Of a DNA stretch of 64,000 nt, positions 55,908 through 64,000 are shown piece by piece (position 1 is the stretch's first letter; each line of letters begins with the position of its first letter). The notes beneath the pieces were generated by a model. The model saw only the letters and a list, made by a program, of their open reading frames with translations. It ran no database searches and had not been told where the DNA came from. This DNA is from Spisula solida (lineage: Eukaryota > Mollusca > Bivalvia > Venerida > Mactridae), in NCBI GenBank assembly GCA_947247005.1, contig OX365962.1, positions 11,133,201 through 11,197,200 of the forward strand, given 5' to 3'. Position numbers and translations under genes: made by a program.

Positions 55908-56690
55908 GTTATGTCTGCATCATATTTATATGTACAATGATGTCCCCTTACAAATATGATAGGGCTTTTTAACATGACGGGTGTACCCAGATAGTTTTAT
56001 GATTTTTAACATTTTACTTCTTTTTTTAAATTGTATTTATGTTTCATTTTATACTACACTGCAGATCTAATGGTATGTGCCACGGCTTAAAAAACGTTTC
56101 TTGTTTGAAAAGGCATATATAATGGAATATAAATTAACAATTTTGCTGAATGCGACATATCAAGGGAAATTCATTTCGAAATTTCTAAAAGAAAACTGCG
56201 TGTGGCGTTGGTCCGTCTGCACACGAACTTTGGTTTTGCAAAAATATGATCCTAGCGGCTTTGTAAATCTGTTTATTTGGTAGATATATTGAGTGACCTT
56301 TTTTATGAGCTACATTGTATTATAAAGGTCAGCAGTCATGACGATATATGTCAAAAACTCGTTTAATCAGGTTATTCGTTTGTTTACATAAAAGTGTGTA
56401 CAAATAAACATTGCTTTTTTTCTTATTGATTTATACATTTAGCCGATATTATATGTATAGTAAATGGCTTGGTGCATATGGTATTGATTTGCCGGGATAG
56501 TCGTTTTATCCGATTAAACAGTTTAACACGATAAAAAATACTTTGCTATTAAATCGATTGTTTACATGTGACAGATCTGAACAAACGGACTATATGTTTG
56601 TATGGCTGGCTTTATATAGATATGTATATGCTGTTATTGTTTTGTGAATAAGGTAATTTTATGTCAGAAATAAAAATATTTATCTAATGT
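55908..56690 (+). other. 3' untranslated region of exon 4b, AATAAA at 56669-56674
   Basis: AT-rich, no repeat family seen. AATAAA about 760 bases after the stop is the best poly(A) signal for the long form. Confidence 0.5.
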
Positions 56691-56699
56691 TGTTTTGTT

Positions 56700-57180
56700 A
56701 TATCCACGGTGTCATGATACCCGTATCGGACAAAGTGAGAAACGGGCTCCTCTCCGTTCGCCACAGGACACTATTGGCCGGTGTGTTTGTGCAAACGAAA
56801 GAATTGCCAAAATCAAGTGAGGTATTCTTGTTCGTACTATTGGGCCTAGACTGGTACCGCTTGTCTCATTTTCCGACACAGTATACAATATGTTGATAGT
56901 AGGATCTTGGTACCAGTCTAATTGGGCTTCTGTTGTTTTAGCAGCATTTCCGCTTGATATTTGAAAGAGGTTGGAAAAGCAAAGCAGATATAGCAAAACA
57001 AAATGGCGAGTCCGGTGAAGACAGGGTGTGTTCGAATGTTGACCACTTCTGTTTGTCCTTGCAAATACTCTTCTCTTCTTGATAGAGACTAAACGAATCT
57101 GCCATATGTGTGTACAACGATGAAAGCATCACTTCTTGCCCAGCCAGAGAGGTAAGAAAATCCAAACTGTGCATAAATAT
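56700..57180 (-). other. Unassigned open frames
   Basis: Minus frames 57174-56938 (78 codons, LYTHMADSFSLYQEEKSICK) and 56996-56712 (94 codons) overlap. No domain and no clear splice sites. A transposon relic or chance. Confidence 0.2.
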
Positions 57181-57299
57181 GTATTTAATATACTAGTATA
57201 AAGTATAAACGTCGCAAGGGTGTACGATTGTCTTTATAGTTCCTAATCTGTTTTATCAGTTGACACAAGTTGACTAGGTCTTTAAGCCGTTTTACTGTT

Positions 57300-57478
57300 G
57301 GAACTGGGTCTTTCAGCTTTTTAATTGCTGAAACTAGTTAATTCAGCTTTACGACAGATTGGACTTGGACATTTGTTTGTTCAGTTGGGAATTGTGCCGT
57401 GTATGGTTTCTGTGTTTTCTGTGCTCGGCTGGTTAAGTTGAGTGCTGCCTTCCCTGTCTGACTTAATACTATCTTTTG
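57300..57478 (-). repeat. ATTAAGTC-family element, minus copy
   Basis: GTGCTCGGCTGGTTAAGTTG, then AGTGCTGCCTTCCCTGTCTG. Confidence 0.75.
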
Positions 57479-57799
57479 GAAACGAAAATGAAATACAGAG
57501 ACCAGTTTATGAAGCTTAAATATCGTAGTACACTATGACGAATTCCTAATTGGTCACCTACAAGTGTTTTATCGTACGAGGGCCACTTGGAAAGTATTAA
57601 TCAGTGGGCCATAAATCAACATCAGTGCTATATAAAGCTATATAAAAAGTGTACGTTTTCTTAAAGATCAATCTCACAGCTAGACATTGGCGGTATTTTC
57701 GTAGTTAAATATAAAAACATCTCCATTTATTTTCCATTCAAACAGGACATTGTGTTAAATGCACTCTCTCATAAATACGTAACAAAATTGTGCAATATA

Positions 57800-57922
57800 G
57801 GCTTACACGGTTACTGAGTGTTGGACATTGTGCCGAGTATGTTTTTGATGTTTTCTGTGCTCGGCTGTTTAAGTTGAGTACTGCAGTTTTCTCTGTCCGA
57901 CTTAATATTATCTTTTTGATTT
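57800..57922 (-). repeat. ATTAAGTC-family element, second minus copy
   Basis: TTTCTGTGCTCGGCTGTTTA, then CTCTGTCCGACTTAATATTA. Confidence 0.7.
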
Positions 57923-58061
57923 CAAATGCCATTCAAACTGACTGAAATTAGATTAAATTTTATATTAAAGGTACCATTGTACATGTACTCTTAAATGGCA
58001 ATCCGTTATTTTGAAGACGTTAAATTATTACCAAACTATAGCAATATACTCGTAAACAAAA

Positions 58062-58230
58062 AGATAATAGATAATCGGACAGGGAAGGCAGCACTCAACA
58101 TAACCAGCCGAACACAGAAAACATAAAAAATCACATACCACAATTACACGGCACAATGCCCTACACATAAGTGAACGAGAAATGAACTTTACCACTGAAA
58201 GACCAAGTTGCACATGTCACAACATCAAAA
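58062..58230 (+). repeat. ATTAAGTC-family element, plus copy
   Basis: AAAGATAATAGATAATCGGA, CAGGGAAGGCAGCACTCAAC, then AGTGAACGAGAAATGAAC. It faces the copy at 57800-57922. Confidence 0.75.
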
Positions 58231-58268
58231 ACCTAAAATAAGAGTATATATTTAAGAAATAAAAATAT

Positions 58269-58410
58269 GTTCTTGTATTTTGTCGGCCAATAAAACACAG
58301 ACAGGAGATCGAATGCGGAAAAATTAAATCACGAGTGTGTAGCACAAGTGATTTAATTTTCCGCATCCGAACGAATGCGTGTGTTTTATTCACCGACAAA
58401 ATACAAGAAC
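58269..58410. repeat. Foldback element, arms of about 60 bases
   Basis: GTTCTTGTATTTTGTCGG and ATGCGGAAAAATTAAATCAC at the left pair with their inverse at the right. Confidence 0.88.
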
Positions 58411-59697
58411 AGAGTTTATATTTCGATTCTAAACACGATCATACTACTCCGTACTATTTATCTGCGCGCATTCCATTTTCACCCATTTTACATTGAACAT
58501 TATTCCACGCTGATATTGAGTGGTTATTAGTTGGTACAATTACCTCCCTCGTTAATAAAAACTAGCTTCGTAATTTTCTGAAGGAAAGAACACATTTTAA
58601 ACATTGAAACAGTTTTAATAACACGAGTATAAGGTATATATTGCATGAAATGGAAACTATAAATGAATTGATTATCAGAAGTTTTTATGAAACTTAGTCT
58701 CGAGAGTATAATGGAGTTTCTAAAATAGATGCGTCATTGCTATAACACCGGATACTCGTGCAACTTGCCTTATTCGCAACTCGTTGAAGTTTTTACTACA
58801 ATGTTTAAGTTCATTCCTTCATAAATATGTCACGTGATATTTATTTCACTGAACTTCTTTTAAATCGCACATGCTGATGTTCGATGTTTTGTGAAGGAAC
58901 GAAACATATTTTTGGAGTTTAATTTGTTTATTTGCAGAAACAACTGTAACAGTTTATTCCATAAATGCTTATTATGTATTTTATTGAGTTATTTTGTCAT
59001 TTTTGTGCGCACAAACAAATATGTCAAAGTTGCTGTTTGCGGGGAGTAAATAGTACCAGCCAATTTGTCAGGTGTATTTTGTTGCGGTAATAATATACAG
59101 CTTGCTTTCCTCTATGCGTATATGGATTAATCCGCAGTTCGTGTTAGAATCTATTTTATGACACAAGCGACCATTCTTGTTGTTGTAATCACGTGACTGC
59201 TCTGGCTGCACCACCTCTTTGATGGGCACAGGGGGAACACGTTCCGAACAGTGGTCCGGTTTGTTCGTAAGTGTGTGTTCCATTGTTCCGAATGTGCAGA
59301 ACAACGTTACCAGGCGCGTAGCTACCTGTACGCAGGATACGCAGCTGCGTACACATGCTTCTCAAAAAGTGAAAAAATAAATGATCGAAAAATGCAATAA
59401 AAACTGATGCCTAAACCCCAGAGGGGGTAATCCTTTAGTATTTTCCCCATTTCTTATAAACACTTTTAAAAAAGCTCTATACACAAAAAAACTGGTTTTA
59501 TGAATAAAAATAATGTTAAAGATGATGCAAAAAACACGCCAGAACGCACCAGAGACGTTCTAGCGAACAAAATATTTCCTGGGGGAGCATGCCCCCAGAC
59601 CCCCCTAGCCTTATTGCGTACACATCCAAATACCTCTAGCTACGCCCCTGGTTACGAACACATCCTAGGAGATTCTAATTGATTACAATCATAAAAA
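58411..59697. other. Intergenic, nothing recognised
   Basis: A 78-codon minus frame (59304-59068) shows no domain. No repeat family identified. Confidence 0.35.
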
Positions 59698-59759
59698 CCG
59701 TACGGTCCTCTGTCGGAACTGAGAAGCTGTGTATGGAGATTATACCGTGGTCTTTAACT

Positions 59760-60049
59760 GAACCAGAAATTGACCTCCTTTAATCGTTACCTGTATCTAT
59801 TGGCTACATCAGTAAACATACAAATGACATTATCGATTTGTATACCTTTAAGTACACGGCTAGTAGTTTAAACGCTTCGTAAAGCCGGGTACTATCGATT
59901 GTCTACTTGGGGTTAAATATAGATTCTATACATTGTTGTGAAATATGCGGTGACATACATACATTATTATAGTATTATAGTCAGTTATGGCGGATTTTTT
60001 CTGAAGGATATATTTTTATTATATTTTATACTAGAGGAAAACGACCATC
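59760..60049 (+). promoter_or_regulatory. Upstream region of the second four-helix gene copy (C)
   Basis: CCAGAAATTGACC, ACCTGTATCTATTGGCTAC (a CCAAT-like box, inverted), ATTATCGATTTG and CGGGTACTATCGAT match the region before copy B. The leader CGGATTTTTTCTGAAGGATA is kept next to the start codon. Here no repeat H is inserted, so the two blocks lie closer together. Confidence 0.6.
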
Positions 60050-60059
60050 ATGGCGGAGG
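60050..60059 (+). CDS. Second four-helix gene copy, exon 1 (remaining exons not in window)
   Basis: ATGGCGGAGG then donor GTAAGTT; the same four-codon start (MAE + G), phase and leader as 45351-45360. No helix-1 exon was found in the 3.9 kb that follow; in copy B that exon lies 2.9 kb downstream, so here the intron is longer or the copy is incomplete. Confidence 0.6.
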
Positions 60060-60155
60060 GTAAGTTTAGTATAATTGTTCTTTATAATGAATATAAAACA
60101 TTTTTGTATGACTAAATGTTGGTTTTGTGTTTTGAATTTGGATACCATTTATATC

Positions 60156-60722
60156 CACAGGTAACTGTATCATTAATAAAGAGTAAACAACAATTTTATA
60201 ATATCTTAGAAAGGTTTATTACTCGGGAAATTGACCACACAGTCACTGAGGTGCAGTTTGTTTTAAATAACCATGTCATTAATACTGGTGTTATTTTAAA
60301 TATTATTATATAATCGGAAACTAGAGAGCTTCGTCTTTACTTTGATATCAATATTGTAAAATTCCGTCTATAAATAAGATAATAAACCCATAGGGCGTGA
60401 TATAACTTTCTTTTTTTCTTGTTTAGAATAGCATTGTAGTTTCTATTGAATGCACCTCAGTGATTGACTGGACACCGTGGTATATATTTCATGGTATAAT
60501 TGTTTAACTAGTTGATCAATTTCCATGGGAATTGACATCGAGGTAGTTCTAACGATGCTGTCTATGAATATAATTACTTTATAAAGATATCTAAAGCCAT
60601 TTCGTTTTTTTTTGATACCATGAAAATCTGACCTCTTAAGTACAAATGCACCTTTCTAAGATAACATAAATTTTACAAAAGAAATTACATTTTACTCTTT
60701 ATCAATGATACAGTTACCTGTG
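60156..60722. repeat. CACAGGTAACTGT TIR element, 567 bp
   Basis: Left CACAGGTAACTGTATCATTA, right the inverse of CACAGGTAACTGTATCATTG, both followed by ATAAAGAGTAAA. Confidence 0.85.
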
Positions 60723-60799
60723 TTTATATCAAAAGTATTCAATCAGCACGTAGTCTTTGCACAGCGTATAACCGACTGTATATAAAGTAGGATGTTGTA

Positions 60800-61001
60800 C
60801 AGTAAAACCTCGTTATCTCGAGGACCCATCGGGACAAGCCAAATGCTCGAGTTAAGCCAGGTGCTCGAAATATCCGAAGTCAATGATGAATTGTTGTTAT
60901 GACTAATTGTAGCTGTGTTTATAACGAAAATGAGTTTGAAATTTGCTCGAATTAGGCCGGTTGCTCGAATAATCGCTGCTCGTATTACCGAGGTTTTACT
61001 G
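60800..61001. mobile_element. Tigger/pogo-like MITE, 202 bp, TA target duplication
   Basis: CAGTAAAACCTCG at both ends in inverted order, TA on both sides (60798-60799, 61002-61003), and inner repeats of TGCTCGA. Different sequence from the 953-1876 element but the same end type. Confidence 0.87.
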
Positions 61002-61419
61002 TAATTGGATTTAGATGGTTGGAGTAAAAAACACAACAAGATTGGTTAAATAATTTGAAATACTAAGCTTATATACGAAAACATTATGACCAGTTGTACA
61101 TACAAATGTATTTAGTATTACGATTAAATTTCATACCGTTCGCATACACTTTATTGGCAAATGTTTGGTCATGTTACATTAAATTACTGAACAGCGTTGG
61201 ACTGTTTATGAGAAAAATGTACACCGGCTACTTTTAAACATCATTTTCATCGTGATTGGGCACGTTTCAGTTTAATAATTGTACTTATTATGACAGATGT
61301 AACATTAACATAAGATTTGCATGTTTTCAAATATTTTCAAATTGTGTATTTACTGAGATAGAAACCAAAAGTGATACAGCTATGTAGTCTCATTACCGTA
61401 TGTTTACTGATACTTTTGA

Positions 61420-61734
61420 TACTGTAAAATCATTTAATTTCGTTGGGATGAAATTTCGTGGTTTTTGTGAAAAAGACCATTTCGTGGGGACGTAAATTCG
61501 TGGATTTCGTATTTCAGCAAAAAAAAAATCGGGTGAAAATCTGCACTAATCCTAGACTCATATACAGGAAAAACGAGCTCTGTACAAAAATGGCGGCCGC
61601 GGTAAATTTGCACTTTGTCAATTTACATATTGATTAGTTGGTAAAATTATTCGTTGGGATTTGATTTCGTGGTTGAGGTCATCCACGAAATCCACGAAAT
61701 TTAATCCCCCACGAATATTAATGATTTTACAGTA
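61420..61734. mobile_element. TACTGTAAAATCATT TIR element
   Basis: Termini TACTGTAAAATCATT in inverted order. Inside, ATTTCGTGG and CCACGAAATTTAATCCC are also inverted. It is the best copy of the CCACGAAATTTAAT family seen worn elsewhere (21900, 30240, 33650, 37970, 46830). Confidence 0.85.
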
Positions 61735-61924
61735 AATGATTTTATGTTTATTGTGATAAAGATGTTACCCGTGAATTAAGATTACGTTGTAAGTACGTAG
61801 TCAGTCGGTGTTTTCCCTTGAAGATTGACAATCTACCTCCGACTTCCAGAGAAGAGACAGTTATGTGTTATAAGAAATCCGTGCGATACCCTAGCTCTTT
61901 CCTTAACGTATCAGGGTATATAGG

Positions 61925-62395
61925 TCACAAACCACTAAATAAAAGTGTTCTTTAGCTCAATGTAAAGTGACAATAGTTAGCCCCAGATTATATCATGTTA
62001 AAGTCTATGGCCAGTTGACAGACCTATATCATCGAAAAGAAGTATGTTTCAGCTACAAATTAAGACCCCCAAGACAGGGGGTCATGTTCAATATAAGAAA
62101 GATTTAATTCGTCAAAGGCGGTCGACAATTTTTTACAGACGCGCGGACTGATCCAAAGCGGGTTTTACCCTAGTCTACTTTCGCTTTGTCAAATATGCCA
62201 AAATCTCAAAATATTGAAGATGAAACATATTCACTCATTCAACTACATGGATACAATACCCTTTAACTCAATAAGATGATTCGAGTTCCATTTTCTCAAG
62301 GCATATCACCATTTTCAGGCAAACAGAACTTTCTGTAAATACTATTTGAGTGTATCAGATTTTGCTCCGCGTATGCATTTAGTGGTTTATGACCT
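61925..62395. repeat. Dispersed repeat G, inverted copy
   Basis: Reverse complement of 20704-21192; starts TCACAAACCACTAAATAAAA and contains AAAGTCTATGGCCAGTTGAC. Confidence 0.78.
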
Positions 62396-62495
62396 ACAAC
62401 AGGTAAACACGATTTACCACATCTGTGGTATCAACCAGATCATCTCTAGTTACCTGCAAAGCACTGAAACGCGTTTCTGAAATTTCTAGTGCCCA

Positions 62496-62640
62496 GGGTA
62501 CTGCTTTATCAAAGCACTTACGAAAAACTTAAAGTTACGCTCAAATTTAAATTCTTTATATAATTCCTTAACAACTGCAAAGTGGTAGCTATGGTTTGTA
62601 AGAGTTCATCAACTGAACCATTGTTAGTAGTGCAGCACCA
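62496..62640. repeat. GGGTACTG TIR element, left part
   Basis: GGGTACTGCTTTATCAAAGC, then TTAAAGTTACGCTCAAATTT; the right end is lost. Confidence 0.72.
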
Positions 62641-62686
62641 TTTACCACACTCTAACAAGTTTTATTTTTAAGATCATGATGATATA

Positions 62687-62875
62687 CAGGGTGTTAAAAA
62701 GTTTCTTCTTAAAATTTAAATTAATTCTAAATTTTTTCTGAGCTATGTACTCAGTGTTCACTTTTATAGGCCGATATTAACCTGAAAATTTTACATTCTT
62801 GAACTTCTGACGTCAGAATATTAAACTACGTGTATTGAAACTTAAAATTTGAGAACAAACTTTTTTAACACCCTG
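62687..62875. mobile_element. Mariner-like MITE, 189 bp, TA target duplication
   Basis: CAGGGTGTTAAAAAGTTT and the inverse of CAGGGTGTTAAAAAAGTTT, with TA on each side. No transposase. Confidence 0.9.
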
Positions 62876-63414
62876 TACAATCCAGTAGGTTTTAGTTTCT
62901 TCTTTTTGTTTGTTTGAACTTCGTCATTATTTCATCAAAAATTCTATCAGTACACGATGCAAAAACACCCTACATGAGCATCAGGTGTTCTTGAATGAGA
63001 TTCTGATGTATTATTGTATTGATGATATCAATATAAAGATTATAAATTTTATCTTTAATAACAGTACCCTGGTGAATTCGGAATTGGTGGCCGAGAGCGT
63101 TTAATCACTCGGTCATCATACCACCAAAGGCTAATTGTTACAAATTATGAAAAATGTAGTTTTCAGTTAGTGTTTACAGTTTGTTTCCCCTAAAATATCT
63201 ATTTCCAGTATAAAAATTATACATTATATAAGCTTATTGACACGTCACGGTTAGTTTAAACATATTTTATTTCACACGAGTTTACGAAACATTATATACA
63301 AACACTATAATACAGAAAAGATATCTGATCTGAATCTGTTAGAAGTCACGGTTCAAATGTCGTTCTGTATTGAATGGCTACGATGTTTGACATAAATATA
63401 TCGGCTAACTAATG

Positions 63415-63835
63415 CAGTGTAACAATACCACGTGACTTTTGACTACAGTTACAAGAAGAAGTTTGTAAACATTGGAAAATAAAATAGCCATAAGTATTTT
63501 ATTTCTTCATCGATTTCTATGTAATTTACGCCACGCTAAGGGAACACTTATATGCTTTCCATGAAATATAAAATAGTTTTCAGCGGCTGTGCCGTTTTGT
63601 CCACTACCTTGTGAAACCGTTGAACGTGTAGGTTTCACAGGGTAATGGAAAAATCGATAAAACTGCTGAAAAAGATATTATATTTCACGGAAAGCAAATA
63701 CGTTTCTCCTAAGCGTGGCGTATATTTCATAGAAATCAGTGAAGAAATAAAATACTTATGGCTATATTTGTGTTCCAATGTTTACAAATTTCTACTCGTA
63801 ACTGTAGTCAAAAGCCACGTGGTATTGCTACACTG
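63415..63835. repeat. TIR family J, near-palindromic copy
   Basis: CAGTGTAACAATACCACGTG at the left and CCACGTGGTATTGCTACACTG-type inverse at the right; the body is parallel to 36072-36492. Confidence 0.88.
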
Positions 63836-64000
63836 AAACTAATGGTAATTATACCAAGTTGTTACTTGTTGGGTAAATCGAAATATGCAAAGGAAAGACA
63901 TTTTTTTAGTGACAATACCCAAATTAATAAAAATCAAGGCTTAACTCAAGCAATTTTCGCCCCGATCATATTCTTGAAATAACCGAAGGTACAGAAATGT

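Overview
This window is nuclear DNA of an invertebrate animal, most likely a bivalve mollusc. The signs are AT-rich intergenic and intronic sequence, short exons (64-368 bases) in long introns with GT-AG borders, tRNA-derived SINEs, LINE 3' ends, many terminal-inverted-repeat (TIR) elements without a coding region, and at least nine tandem arrays. No bacterial operon, rRNA gene or intact tRNA gene was seen. The species call is inferred from repeat style; the eukaryotic call is direct.

Three coding loci are visible. (1) On the minus strand, positions 19399 to 8337 hold eight exons whose phases all join. They encode the N-terminal 469 residues of an ADAM10/Kuzbanian-type membrane metalloprotease: signal sequence, prodomain, RMRR cleavage site, catalytic domain with [12 protein letters not shown] and a Met-turn. 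The disintegrin, Cys-rich, transmembrane and tail exons lie off the left edge. (2) Further upstream on the same strand, three exons (32274-30338) join in phase into the start of a small single-pass membrane protein: signal peptide, short acidic ectodomain, one membrane helix and a Cys-rich juxtamembrane segment. (3) On the plus strand, 45351-55907 hold an unnamed four-helix membrane protein gene. Two first exons (start and helix 1, half of helix 2) are followed by two related but alternative terminal cassettes, 49845-52290 and 52714-55907, each with its own stop codon and poly(A) signal. A second copy of the promoter and first exon (MAEG start) at 59760-60059 shows that this is a tandem gene cluster running off the right edge.

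Layout: 1-8336 is repeats (TIR elements, LINE fragment, SINE, a 41-bp array, a 2.4-kb 67-69-bp satellite and a 30-bp array) within or downstream of the ADAM10-like gene; 8337-19399 is ADAM10-like exons and intronic repeats; 19400-32280 is intergenic or intronic sequence with many TIR elements, a LINE 3' end, SINEs and the small membrane-protein exons; 32281-44870 is repeat-dominated intergenic DNA; 44870-60059 is the four-helix protein cluster, with a 51-copy 31-bp minisatellite in one intron; 60060-64000 is intron 1 of the second copy, filled with TIR elements.

The most original points are the duplicated alternative terminal cassettes of the four-helix gene, the apparent birth of two satellites from neighbouring segments of one dispersed element (4876-7763), and a TIR family of about nine copies whose termini carry a consensus 5' splice donor. 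All exon calls come from reading splice signals and phase by eye. Family names rest on recognised motifs, not database searches.
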